A stretch of DNA of 64,000 bases from Enoplolaimus lenunculus (Eukaryota > Nematoda > Enoplea > Enoplida > Thoracostomopsidae), in the NCBI GenBank assembly GCA_030248215.1, contig JASANG010003805.1, positions 62,001-126,000 of the forward strand. Reading direction: 5' to 3'. Under the pieces are notes generated by a model. That model was not told the origin of the DNA. It saw nothing but the letters and a program-made list of their open reading frames with translations, and searched no databases. This document shows, in pieces, positions 23,682-34,376 of the stretch. A program made the translations under genes and the position numbers. Numbering within the stretch: position 1 is the stretch's first letter; the number at the start of each line of letters is the position of its first letter.

Positions 23682-24944
23682 CTTTGTTTGTAAACAATTC
23701 CTGGCTGTGTTGCGGAACTGTCTATCAGCATACATTCGTCAACAGTTCATCGAGTTATCACGCATTCACAGAAAATTCAAAACAAATGTCTACGACTTTG
23801 CTGGTGCCAAAAAATTTATTTACACGGGCTGTGAGCGTGGGCGGCTTGAACCCTTTTTCACAACGGGTCAATGTTTTTCGTTCTGACTATTGTTTTGCCC
23901 TACTCAAATACCGGCTATTATTTGAAAACAGCAACAATATATTTGCGTAGTTACATTTTCCAAATAAGGTCAAAGGCAAAACAAATTCTTAAGCCATGAA
24001 TGAACACACTAGATTAATAGACGCCTACAGGGAATCTGAGTTATTTATAGGATTAACAACAAAACGGCGTTGCCAGAATATGCTATTTCGGAACAGGATA
24101 ACCCATTCGTGCTAAAGTTGTTTTCAAACGAGTGTTGCGAACGAGAAAATATATTGACATCTGCTGGATATTTTACAGCCTGTAAAAGTGCGTTTTTTTG
24201 CAGTATTTGTGGGGATATAATTCGCTTATTACACCTTATATGGGGACCCTCATTCGCTATTGTAGGACGTCAGGGTTTGATACAGACGGGGTTTGTTCAT
24301 GGTGTTTCTTGACATTATTTTTGGTAGGGTCAACTTAGGTCGTTAGTGATGAAAGTATAGTTGAGGATTACAGAAATACGTTTGTTTGCGACTGTGGTTG
24401 GTAATCCTTTGTCACGCGTACATTTTCTCTTTCATCTATAATCTGGTTTGGCTCTGGGTTTTAAAACCCAAAACACGGACTCTCGGGTGGGATCAGTAGC
24501 TAAGTATTTTGTTAGTAGTGGGTGTAATCTTGGAATATTGAAATGCGTTAATCCTACAATGTTTGAACATATTTGTTCTATTAATTAAAACTGAAAAGTT
24601 AATATCTGTGAGAATATTTATATTTCAAAATATGACGCTGTTGGGCAAAATTAATGTATTTGATCAGAGTTTAGGGTAAAAATTGACCAAATTTAGGTTG
24701 CGGGCTGCATTTTTTGGTATTAACTGCTAAAATTTAGGCAAAACAATATAGCATGCACTGCTAAGGCCGAAATCTACAATTGCCATCAATCGAGCAATGG
24801 CGTTGCCAGGATTTCATTTCGAGAGAAATAATCTCCTTTCAAAGTTAAATTTTTTGTGATATTTAAGACATTTTTTCTAAAAATAACAGTAAAGCGTTTA
24901 TTGTTTTCATAATACAACGAGCTTCAGACTTTATTTCAAAATCG
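23682..24944. other. no supported feature
   Basis: Two open frames (23675-23950 and 24070-24312) lack an ATG at their start and any known motif. 24405-24490 vaguely resembles TTAA-family ends. Confidence 0.45.
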
Positions 24945-25309
24945 TGGAGTCTGTATCTCTAGTAAGAGTACGTAAGCGGATAGAGTCCCTAAACCCTAAT
25001 TAGAGTCGACAATTTCAATTATCCCTAATTGTAGTGCATAAATGACTCCAGGACCAAATTCGAATCTTTAAAGCATACTCGAGTTTTTAAAATACATTCC
25101 AACGTATAACCTTGCATCATCGCTCAAGTTTTTGATAGCAGACAAATAATGTTTAATTCAACAGATAGTTCCAATTCCGGATATATATCAGTAACGAAGG
25201 GTAGTCGAGGGCGGGTTAAAATTAATAACGGTCCGTAGCCGAATAACAGGGAATACAGTCTGGAGCACCAAATAAATATCAGTCCTCCCTCATATCCGGG
25301 TCACAATAG
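24945..25309. mobile_element. TA-flanked MITE without insertion
   Basis: Same order of words as 13639-14338 (GAGTCCCTAAACCC, GCATAAATGACTCC, CGTATAACCTTGCAT, GGATATATATCAGTAACG, CCGTAGCCGAATAACAGGG). Here AATACATTCCAACGTATAACC is continuous, so this is an empty site for the nested TTAA element. Right end GGTCACAATAG then TA; the left end is decayed. Confidence 0.85.
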
Positions 25310-25374
25310 TACGCTCCTGAAGTCGAGCAAGAACCAGAAGAGCTTTTGCTGGATAAAGAAAATATTGCTAGCAG

Positions 25375-25705
25375 GGTGCAACTGGAGGTGAAAAATACCG
25401 GAGCCGGAGCCGGAGGTCAGGCGAAATTAGGTAGTAAAAATGATGGTTAATTTTTTAAGTTTAGCCAATATCTGCAATATGTTGTTAAGTTGTTTGGTTT
25501 TACGCAACTTTTCTGCGAAATTTCGAAAATTTTTTCCTGAAAATTGTGACAAAAGTAAGATGAAACGCGCTAAACAGATAAATTGCGCAGAATTATGCAA
25601 AATTTTACCGCCGAAATTGCCGGAACCTCCGACAAAAATTCTATCGGAGCCGGAGGCGTATTTGCTGCCGGAGCCGGAGCCCGAGGCAGACCTTCGGTTG
25701 CCCCT
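25375..25705. repeat. CCGGAGCCGGAG-rich stretch
   Basis: GGAGCCGGAGCCGGAGG near 25400 and three GGAGCCGGAG-type blocks at 25640-25690 bound an AT-rich middle. A 91-codon plus frame (25440-25715) encodes a Pro/Glu-rich end from these repeats (LPEPEPEADLRLP). It starts in frame with ATG but shows no known domain. Low-complexity origin is more likely than a gene. Confidence 0.4.
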
Positions 25706-25782
25706 TGATTGCTAGCGTTTCATTTCGATATATTTGATAGACATTTTTCAAAAATAAATGCAAGGGTTTGCGATAAAGACAG

Positions 25783-26505
25783 TACATTTGAAGCTTACAA
25801 TGTGTTTTCAGTTCATTTGAAGCTTACAATGTGTTTTCAGTTCATTTGAAGCCTACAATGTGTTTTCAGTTCATTTGAAGCTTACAATGTGTTTTCAGTT
25901 CATTTGAAGCCTACAATGTGTTTTCAGTTCATTTGAAGCTTACAATGTGTTTTCAGTTCATTTGAAGCCTACAATGTGTTTTCAGTTCATTTGAAGCTTA
26001 CAATGTGTTTTCAGTTCATTTGAAGCTTACAATGTGTTTTCAGTTCATTTGAAGCTTACAATGTGTTTTCAGTTCATTTGAAGCTTACAATGTGTTTTCA
26101 GTTCATTTGAAGCTTACAATGTGTTTTCAGTTCATTTGAAGCCTACAATGTGTTTTCAGTTCATTTGAAGCTTACAATGTGTTTTCAGTTCATTTGAAGC
26201 CTACAATGTGTTTTCAGTTCATTTGAAGCTTACAATGTGTTTTCAGTTCATTTGAAGCTTACAATGTGTTTTCAGTTCATTTGAAGCTTACAATGTGTTT
26301 TCAGTTCATTTGAAGCTTACAATGTGTTTTCAGTTCATTTGAAGCTTACAATGTGTTTTCAGTTCATTTGAAGCTTACAATGTGTTTTCAGTTCATTTGA
26401 AGCTTACAATGTGTTTTCAGTTCATTTGAAGCTTACAATGTGTTTTCAGTTCATTTGAAGCTTACAATGTGTTTTCAGTTCATTTGAAGCCTACAATGTG
26501 TTTTC
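25783..26505. repeat. 29-bp minisatellite, about 25 copies
   Basis: Unit TTCATTTGAAGC(T/C)TAC plus AATGTGTTTTCAG. Copies are nearly identical except for one T/C site that reads mainly T, with C at copies 3, 5, 7, 13, 15 and the last. Confidence 0.95.
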
Positions 26506-26637
26506 TAGCCAAATAGTAACATATATGTCGACGATACAGCAATGAGCTCAAAAATTTTACACCGTCACTGTAAATGGCATATACCAAAATATATACCGAA
26601 AAAAATGATAACGCGAATTACAGTTGTAAAAATTTCA

Positions 26638-26815
26638 GGCCACTGTAAAGAACAGGGGCTGAACAGTAGCATAAGCATATTCCTACGCCCAAGCCTAAGC
26701 GTAAGAATGAGCACATTCCTAAGCCTAAGCCTAAAAATAGTCTATAGCTTAAGCTTACTCTATTGCTATTGCAGTTCCGTAGAAAAGCGTTCCGCCCCAG
26801 ATCGTTACATGGGCC
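26638..26815. mobile_element. GGCC-A MITE with intact 8-bp target duplication
   Basis: Best-defined member of the family. Termini are GGCC(A)NTGTAAAGA(T/A)CAGG and the inverse CCTGATCTTTACATGGGCC, next to an inner inverted part (GGCGGAAC / GTTCCGCC). AAATTTCA flanks both sides (26630-26637, 26816-26823), the 8-bp duplication used by hAT transposases. One half carries GCCTAA-type hexamers separated by GTAAGAATGAGCACATTCC; the other half is an AGTCTATAGCTTAAGCTTACTC spacer. There is no coding capacity, so it would move only with an outside transposase. The family is named GGCC-A here for its ends. Confidence 0.92.
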
Positions 26816-26823
26816 AAATTTCA

Positions 26824-28422
26824 GAAAACCAAAGTATCCTCTCCAACCGGAAATCCCAAAATACATCTCCGGGGGCCACTGCTCCAGGGCGCGGGCTTAA
26901 TTAACCGACCTTCGAACTCTGACAATGGTTTAATTATTTTTATCTTTCTTATGTTGCTACGGTCTGCGCAGCTTGTAATTTCCTTGAGGTTATAACGCTG
27001 AAAGAAACATCGCAAGCGAAGCAAACTAGAAGCCAGATGCAATTTTTGTAATTTTGTAAGGTAGCGAGATCGTACGTTTTTTCATAATTTAGCATTAATA
27101 GAGGCAACTCTAACAGTCCCTTGTTGCTCCGGTAACTTTGTTGTTCGCTGTGAAACCGGCCGTCGACCACCTTCCTATCTGCGCACACGGTCACCAGTGA
27201 ATATTGTAATTCATTTGACACCCTCACTATTCCACATACAGCTTTGATGTTTATTTTTTGTTTTTTATGTATATATCTTTTATAATTATGCCTCAGAGGC
27301 GTTGGTAGGTGATAAAATACCATAATCAAATTCTGTTTCAGTACTTATCGCCCACGTACCCGAAGGACCAAACTCAAAACGGGAATAAGAGAGGTTTCGC
27401 AGCTGAACAAAAGTTTTGCCAATTTGTCCGTTTAATAGTCTATTACTTTTCAAACAGAACACGACCTAAAATGGTATACAGCCTAATTTTCAGTCTCCCT
27501 GTGATAATTTACAGGAGCGGGGAATCAGGATTTCATTTCTAGCGGGAATAACTTCGTCAAAAAGGTTTTTGGTGACTGACCGCAGGAGCCAGCAAAACTA
27601 TTTGATCTCTGCAGTTGTCTTGGAGCATTTATCCCCTTATCCCTGTTTGCAGATATACACCTCTGTTAATTTAACTAGAGACCTACGCAAAACGATAAAA
27701 AATGTTGGTTTCATCAACGGGTGTTTTTTTGTTATTTTTTATCTCGAAAGCTAAACATTTAGTCACTGCAGCCCACTCAAAAAACAATTTTTTGGCACCA
27801 AAATTAATCTTTGGTTTCGTTTTTTTAACCAAAAATGGCATTTTCATTAGGCAAATATTTTTAGGTTGAATTCGGTATAAATTTTTGCCTTCACAAACTT
27901 TGTGTGCTAAAAGTTTACTGCGTTACTTCTAATTCGTTGAACTTGCATCTAAGCCTGGCTACTTTTTGGTTCGTTAAATAAATTTTTTCTTAACATTTTA
28001 AAATTAATTCATGCGTTCACCATATCCTGCAAAGACTTGCCAAAAAAACAGGTCGCCTGTTTTAGATCTAGGCACATTTTCTTAAATGTGTATAGCAACT
28101 ATTATCAGTTAGTAACAGTTTTCAAAAACTAACTAACCATCGGATTGGGTGAACTCAAAATTTGTAAGTAGGAGAACAAATTATATGTGAAAAGTGAGCA
28201 AAATTTTGAGCCTCAGCGTTCACTGGTTCGAAAGTTAAAAGACCTTTGAGAATACGGTCCCAAATATGCGAATTTTTTGTACAACTAGACAGTGGTGTTC
28301 ACAAGAAAGATGGGACGGATATCAATCAGAAATAATACTGGATGGGATTTATAATGGACACTTTCACAGCTTCCAAAAAATTGAATAAAGCTATGTTTAA
28401 TATTCTATGCTGGAACCAGTCC
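26824..28422. other. no supported gene
   Basis: A 126-codon minus frame (26949-27329) has some protein-like stretches but no recognisable domain, and neither a splice acceptor nor relatives. The rest is AT-rich. Confidence 0.45.
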
Positions 28423-28500
28423 CGTAGCCAGCTCACCTTGCTAGGGATGCTAAACGTTTTTCACTTTCAAGCAAAGTTGGTAATTTTCTGTAAGTTGCAA
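28423..28500. mobile_element. CCGTAGCC-type MITE, left part
   Basis: TCCCGTAGCCAGCTCACCTTG then CTAGGGATGCTAAACG and AAGCAAAGTTGG; the right end is missing. Confidence 0.6.
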
Positions 28501-28527
28501 AATTCTTACACCACAACTTTTAAAGTC

Positions 28528-28710
28528 GCGGAGTGGGTGAAATCAGCTCCAATCGTTGTCATCAATTATTCAAAGACCACAGTCCTAAGGGACCCCCTAA
28601 AATCTAGCATTGTTTACTTAAAATATTGTTGACTTTGTGCCTACATTGAAAAAATGCGTCAAACTTTGTATATCTACCTCAAAATGTTTCAATTTAGGTT
28701 AGCAAAAAGC
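28528..28710. repeat. dispersed repeat, copy 2 of 2
   Basis: Second copy of the segment at 21940-22170 in the same orientation, clearly diverged. Confidence 0.65.
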
Positions 28711-28973
28711 TAAGCTTACAGATTTTAGCTAACTGTTTGCCATTGCTTTCTGTTTACTTTTCGTTTTTGCTTTCTGTTAATATCATCAGGAAAGTAACGT
28801 TTATCTGATACTTCCGCCTACGTAAGTTTTATATACTGTTTTGTATTTTTGTTTACAGTTCACCTGTAAACACCCACGGATCAAAAGTAAATATTCCATT
28901 TTATACGGTTGCTAATTCCGGTTGGAGCTATGCCGCCGATCGTTGACGGGATTTCCTTATGATTAAAGGACCC

Positions 28974-29130
28974 GTAGCCAAGGGCGTCAGGGATGCTCAG
29001 TCCCACATGTGAAAACCTTGCCCCCCCCTCTTGAAAATTCTCCACCTTTCCTGTTAGTCAGCGAAAACCCTTGAATGCCCCTGCTGAAAACTTTTTAACC
29101 CCCTAGCAAGGTGAGCTGGCTCGGGTCTGA
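28974..29130. mobile_element. CCGTAGCC-type MITE
   Basis: ACCCGTAGCCAAGGG at the left, CTAGCAAGGTGAGCTGGCTCGGG at the right, with CCTTTCCTGTTAGTCAGCGAAAACCC between. Reverse orientation to 57141. Confidence 0.75.
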
Positions 29131-29640
29131 TGATTAATCGTAGATGCTACAGAGTCTACTTATGCTGCTTGCTCTCGTTTATTCGTGTTCGGGATGGAAA
29201 ATCCCAATCAAAGGCTTGTAGTTTGCTCTTAATACTTTTAGCTCTACTTTACCACCGAAGCTATAACTGCCCCCGTAAGACAACTTGGTGACACGTCTGG
29301 TAAAACCGTCATTCCGGCCAGTGTATAATTTCACGGCAAAGCAATGTCATCGCATAATTCGGGGCTAGGCGACTCATATCTAAGCGCATTTCGGCGTCAA
29401 GGTGAAGTCTCTGACCGTCGGAGTATGCTAATTCGTCCGACAACCGGTGGTCAATCCTATATAAAACAATAGAATCCAGCAGATACTGTGCTAAGGTCAA
29501 GAACACATAAGCTATCAGGCTCGACTCGGTTATAATTACCGGTTTCAAACGCATGCGCTCACCGCTCGAGCTTCTAGTTTTGAAACCACCTAAATTCATG
29601 CCCGCGGAATGCTATATCAAGTAGTTACACACAGTTAAAC
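29131..29640. other. GC-richer unexplained block, possible minus-strand exon
   Basis: Locally richer in G+C than its surroundings. A 96-codon minus frame (29309-29599) opens with ATG and reads without low complexity. A second minus frame at about 29198-29330 also reads like protein (ending ANYKPLIGIFHPEHE). The two are in different frames and no convincing splice pair joins them. I do not recognise either; they could be host exons, a decayed gene or chance. Confidence 0.25.
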
Positions 29641-29933
29641 CCTCAGGTAAGAACAAACAAGTAACTTTTTCTCAAAAATTTTGAAAGGTCAAAAGCCGTG
29701 GTTCTCTCATCTGAACCCTCTAATTACGTCTCTTTTCACCGTTGATAGCAATAGCTGAAACAATACCGGATTTACGGATAATCTAAAAATCAGGTGTTCA
29801 TGACAAGATGAAAGTTTGTTGTTATTATTATTTTGAAACAATTTTCTGACCGCTGTCTGTGACGATTTCTGTCAGAATGCAACACATACTTGTCTAGTGA
29901 ATATGCAATAAAGGAAATGCACATTTTATTCGC

Positions 29934-29998
29934 CAATGTATAGAACAGGGCCGTAACAATAGTATGGATATATTTCTAAGTGTAGGCCTATTAGCCTG
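29934..29998. mobile_element. GGCC-A MITE, left end only
   Basis: GCCAATGTATAGAACAGGGCC and CAATAGTATGG..TTTCTAAGTG, then unrelated sequence. Confidence 0.65.
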
Positions 29999-30050
29999 CC
30001 GGAAGCATTTTTGTCGATTTATAGTCGACGATAAAACAGTTTGAGAGATG

Positions 30051-30200
30051 CGGCTGTTTGGCTTTGTGGCAGAGCGTTAACTTACGGATCTGTAACTGGA
30101 CGGTTTAGTGTTCTCGCGTGACCGACGTATGAGCTTTTCTGACTGATTATACTTAAAACGTTTTGGAATTCCCGGCCAATCCTACTAAACTGATAACCGG
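30051..30200 (+). mobile_element. possible tRNA-derived SINE
   Basis: GGCTTTGTGGCAGAGCG resembles a tRNA A box; the B box is weak (ACGGTTTAGTGTTC). A body with AATTCCCGGCCAATCC..ACTAAACTGAT recalls the body of the SINE at 2764. Confidence 0.35.
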
Positions 30201-30609
30201 CTATTCCATGAAATCTGGATCTTTTAGAAATTCAATGAAAATGAGCCTATACAAGAGATCTTGACGAGCTGAGATCAACGGCACCTTATGTTTGCAAAGC
30301 CAAATCAGCATTGTCCTGCTTGTAATGAACCGCATCCTGCAAACAGCGACACTTTTGACCAGTTAAAGCTAAAGAAAGACGCCGTTTTAAGCATATTTAA
30401 GCTAAACAAACCTAAGGTGCTACGAATTTTAATAATATTCGACGTTAACGGTATAAAAGTCAACAAACACTTCCAGTAATTTTGTTCAAAATTAACATGT
30501 AAATTTTGAGTTTCAATTGAAATTTTTAAATTGCAAAAACGCATTTTTACAGGCTTTAGAATTAATTGTGTAATTTTACTAAACTATTACTTGTTTTCCT
30601 ACTTACGCA
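30201..30609. other. no recognisable feature
   Basis: Short frames on both strands, unsupported. Confidence 0.5.
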
Positions 30610-30800
30610 TGTCAGGGTATACAGTGTTTTTGATGACTTACAAGCAAGATTGAAAACTTTCTAACGAGTGCCAAATTATTTCAAGAGGGTAGTCTAGGCT
30701 TGAAACCGGCCCGGGCCACATTTTGGCCTAAACGGGTCGCGGCCGGTTCGCCAGCCGAAATAATTCGCAGCAGTTCCCTATGCCAGAGCCTAAGCCTAAG
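30610..30800. repeat. mosaic of MITE scraps
   Basis: 30628-30690 holds GACTTACAAGCAAG..GAAAACTTTCTA of the CCGTAGCC family. 30695-30745 is a GC-rich ACCGGCCCGGGCC stretch. 30784-30802 is GAGCCTAAGCCTAAG of the GGCC type. Confidence 0.5.
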
Positions 30801-31036
30801 ACTTAATAGTGTTTAATATTTTTTTGTTGTGTAAATAGTTTGTATACACGAAGACATTCTTCAAATCAAGCTTGATAGTCTTTGCTTTTAGTGGTATGTG
30901 TGGGTTGGCCAAACTTCTGCAATTGGTTCCGAGACTGATTTCACAGTACTGGTGACATCAAAAATTAAAAGTTATCTTCAGTTTCCAACAAGAGCCGCCG
31001 TACTGTATAATTAACCGGTGACTCATTGCGACAAAC

Positions 31037-31303
31037 CAGCGGCAGCATTCAGGAATTGCTGACGGGGGCGCGGGTGGCAAATGTTATGAAACGCAAAAAT
31101 TGTAAGGTAGAAACGTTATCATTTTATCACCATAAATTTGTGAGGTGGACAAATAGTGAGGTAGGGACCTTATTGTTATATCACAAAATAGTTCTGCGAA
31201 AAAATTGTAAAAAAATGTGTTAAGGTAGGAGGGACCTGACCATTATAACATAAAAAATTCTAACGGGGGGCGTGCGCCACCACGTCCCCCTCCTCTGGAT
31301 CCG
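31037..31303. mobile_element. hAT-like MITE, reverse copy of the 16430 subtype
   Basis: CCAGCGGCAGCATTCAGGAATT at the left and CCTCTGGATCCGCTAG at the right. Inside are TTGTAAGGTAG..CGTTATCATTTTATC repeats in the opposite orientation to 16430-16729. Followed directly by a CCGTAGCC-family end at 31310-31350 (CCTCTGGCTACGAGCC). Confidence 0.7.
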
Positions 31304-31350
31304 CTAGCAAGAAATGGGGTTGAGCCCTCTACTCCCCTCTGGCTACGAGC

Positions 31351-31995
31351 CTACCTATTGGATCTTGAGCTGGCGACGGGACTTCGATAAGCGTATGGGT
31401 AAAGTGAGGTTTTAATGATTAATGAATTTAACAATGTACTGGCGCAGGATTTACCTTTTGAAATTATAAACAAAAAGACACCCACATATACAGAAGTACA
31501 TGTCACGCGTCTGGTGCTAATCTCGCTGCGTGCGACAGTCTGTCTCGTGGGAATTTTCTCACGCCACAGTTCTTTTCTCACAGTTATTTAGACGGGACGA
31601 GCGATGTTTACCAGTGTCAATGTCAACTAAGCAGTTGCATTACCTTGTCAAAATCGCATGAAATGTTAAATGCGCGCGTCGCCAGAATTTATGTTTGCGA
31701 GGGGCCTAAGTAGCCAGCAGCCGCTGTAAAGATTCAGTTTTGATGAATTTGTGGGCGTAGCAAGCTGAAAGACTTGACACAACACTAAAACTTGAGCCGT
31801 AACCATAGGTGAATTGCGGGTAAAGTAGAGAAAAATGCCTCACAAGCGAAGCCAGTTACAAGATTAATGTAATTTTGATATGAAATCCCTTTGCAACAGC
31901 CGCGAAGCGTTTCTCATTTCGTAGATTTTGAGCGTGGTCTTGAACTACTCGAAACACGCCCTGGCTACGCGACAAATTTGAAAATATTTTTTTTG
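31351..31995. other. no recognisable feature
   Basis: Nothing supported. Confidence 0.55.
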
Positions 31996-32180
31996 GCCCA
32001 TGTTTAGAATAAGGCCGGATCGTTTTCCGGGGGGGGGGGCTATAATAGAGTCAGTTTAAGCTTTAGACCAATTTTTTTGCTTAGGCTTAGGCTTAGGCTT
32101 AGGAATACGCTCATCCATGCGCCTAGGCTTAGGCTTAGGAATATGCTTATACTACCGTTCCGGCCCTGTTCTATATATGG
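31996..32180. mobile_element. GGCC-A MITE
   Basis: Opens GGCCCATGTTTAGAATAAGG; two TTAGGC blocks around AATACGCTCATCCATGCG; closes CCGGCCCTGTTCTATATATGG. A G run of about 11 lies near 32029-32039. Confidence 0.85.
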
Positions 32181-32189
32181 GAGATCACT

Positions 32190-32312
32190 GAGCGATTTAC
32201 TGAATCGAATTTGACTGTGGCGGAGTCGAATTTTGACTCAGTTTGTGTAGTCAGGAAAAGCCTATTTCGGAGACAGTCAATTTGACTCACCATTTTTTGC
32301 AGTGCAGCCTGA
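32190..32312. mobile_element. GAGTCAAATTGACTC-type MITE, half copy
   Basis: GACTGTGGCGGAGTCGAATT, CCTATTTCGGAGACAGTCAA and CTCACCATTTTTTGCAGTG match the right half of the complete copy at 55187. Confidence 0.75.
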
Positions 32313-32454
32313 CACCATATAGTATCGAGCCTTGACTCCCAATGGTTTCCAAAATTTTTTAATTCATTAGAGAATTTAAATTCCACTCATGCATATTCAA
32401 TTATTTTCACACTTTCAAAACAGGTTCATAGCCAGGGATTTATTTCGAAGCGGT

Positions 32455-32525
32455 AAACATACATAATATATATTATATATAATATATGATATATTATATA
32501 TATAAATATATAATATATATATACC
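32455..32525. repeat. AT dinucleotide-rich tract
   Basis: Almost pure ATATAT/TATAAT for about 70 bases, self-complementary. Confidence 0.85.
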
Positions 32526-32980
32526 CTCTCTGTGTTTAGGTTTGAATGAAATGCATGCTTCAGGGTACTAATGTTCGGATATGACGTATAATCTATTTTT
32601 GGTTTCATATTTTCGCAAAATATAAATCATTTTTGCTGGTTTGCTCAAATCGTACAATTATCGAAATTTATGGTTCAGTAATTTTTAGGCACTGAATACG
32701 CTTGTCAGCCTGAAAACTTTATAATAAATAATAATAATAATAGTCGCTATTCAATGTTTTTTGGAATCCAAAAAACATAAAATGCATAGTACTTTTGAAC
32801 GTCATCAATGCGGTGTATAAAAAATATTGAATTTTGGCTGCTGACCCCTTTGGCTAAACTTAAATCTATTGTATTGCGCCATATAATTCAACATTGAAAG
32901 AGGTCTCACATGTAGGCAGCCGGACGAAACACTTCATATCTGAGAAAATTTTTAGTGCTTTGTTTATTTATACTTTTACA
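32526..32980. other. no recognisable feature
   Basis: AT-rich with an (AATAAT) run at about 32722-32740. Confidence 0.55.
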
Positions 32981-33515
32981 TCTGCAGACGGATCTTTTCT
33001 GTTATCTCACAGCCCGCGTTTGCCCAAAAATCGTTGGATTTATAATTTTTTTGCATATTTGAGCTTTTCATGACCTCCTCTGATCATTCCACGCTTAAAT
33101 TTGAATTTTTGAAAAATTCGATTTTAAGGTCCTGAAAGGTCCCTTTTTGGCAGCCAAAAATATATTTGTCAAAAGTTTGACTAATTATGTATCATTCGAT
33201 GCAGGTTGCCGAGTTGAGTCTAATAGTGTCAATTTTTCCGCAATTAGACGATTGGTTAACGAATTATAGTCAAATAACTGGCTCGGCGCCGTCCCAAATC
33301 GTTGCCAGCGCACAAATCAGTTATTTGACAAAACTCGTTGACCAATCGTCTGACTGCGAAAACTTAACACCGTTGGCGAATTTTTTAAAAATTCAAATTT
33401 AGGCGTGGAATGATCAGGGGCGGTAATGAGAAGATCAAATACGCTCAAATTCTTTAAATCCAACGATTTTGGGTAAACGCGGGCTGCGGGATAACGGAAA
33501 AGATCCCTACAGACA
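32981..33515. mobile_element. foldback element with long inverted arms
   Basis: The left arm from GACGGATCTTTTCTGTTATC through ATCATTCCACGCTTAAATTT is inverted at the right (AAATTTAGGCGTGGAATGATC ... ATAACGGAAAAGATCC), about 150 bp each. The middle is also palindromic: GACGATTGGTTAACGA and TCGTTGACCAATCGTC with CAAATAACTG/CAGTTATTTG inside. Almost the whole 535 bp can fold into one hairpin. No coding capacity. Confidence 0.85.
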
Positions 33516-33535
33516 ATGGAGTTTGTTTACAACGT

Positions 33536-33838
33536 AAAGGCCCATTCACACTGCAAGTTTTTGCAACGAGAACTCGCAGTTGCAACTTGCATGAAATACT
33601 TGCAGCTGCAAGTATATATTCAAAGGAACATTCCGATTCACCAATCAATCTGCAGGTGTAAGAAATTCATGCAACTTGCAACTGCGTTCATAGGTGCTAA
33701 TTAAATTCCAAAGCATGAATTTCAGTGTATAATTTGCAGTTGCAAGAACTTCAAAGCTGCTTTGTGACCAAACTTGCACATGCAATCGGTGCGTGCAAGT
33801 TTATTGCTGCAAAAACTTGCACGTGTGAATAGGGCTTA
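33536..33838. mobile_element. TGCAAGTT-type palindromic MITE, best copy
   Basis: Ends AAGGCCCATTCACACTGCAAG and CTTGCACGTGTGAATAGGGCTT are inverted. The interior is a chain of TTGCAGTTGCAAGT and TGCACGTGCAA words. Related copies at 2561, 4955 and 40253. Confidence 0.8.
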
Positions 33839-34212
33839 ACTTGAACGTTCAATTTGCAGCATTTGTGCAACATATGTTTAATTTACATTTTCAAACAGAT
33901 TTTTAAAAATTTTAATCTAGAGGCAAATAAAACTGAAACATAAGGTCTGTACAAAATATTATTTAAAAAACATGAATCAAGTTTAACGTTTGCCGAGTAT
34001 TACATAACGAAAGAAATGTTTTCTTTCTTAATTGTAACCTCATTTTTTTAACTTAAGCAGGCATCAATTTACGATACATATTTTCTTTTGCGGATGGTGG
34101 ATCTCGAAGTCCATCATTCCTACAGGACCCACACAGGCTAAAAAAATTTGCGTTGGAATTGAATACACAATTGTCAATCAAGTTTCAAGATTTAAGTACA
34201 GACTTGCATGAA
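33839..34212. other. no recognisable feature
   Basis: AT-rich, unassigned. Confidence 0.5.
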
Positions 34213-34376
34213 CAATTCCTTCTAAACATATGCCAAAACACAGTATATTTTAAAAGTTGCACATGTGTGCAACTAAAGAATACTCTTGAAACTTGCTTGA
34301 ACAATTCCTTCTAAACATATGCCAAAACACAGTATACTTTAAAAGAGTTGCACATGTGTGCAACTAAAGAATACTA
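34213..34376. repeat. two direct copies of a ~74-bp segment
   Basis: AACAATTCCTTCTAAACATA through TTGCACATGTGTGCAACTAA and AGAATAC occur twice, about 88 bp apart, with two or three differences. Each contains the perfect palindrome GTTGCACATGTGTGCAAC (18 bp). Confidence 0.9.

Noticed and set aside
25440-25715. 91-codon frame with a Pro/Glu-rich end
   Set aside because: The Pro/Glu part comes from CCGGAG repeats; no upstream or downstream gene context.
26949-27329. 126-codon minus frame with some protein-like stretches
   Set aside because: No domain, no splice acceptor and no relative recognised; kept only as a remark.
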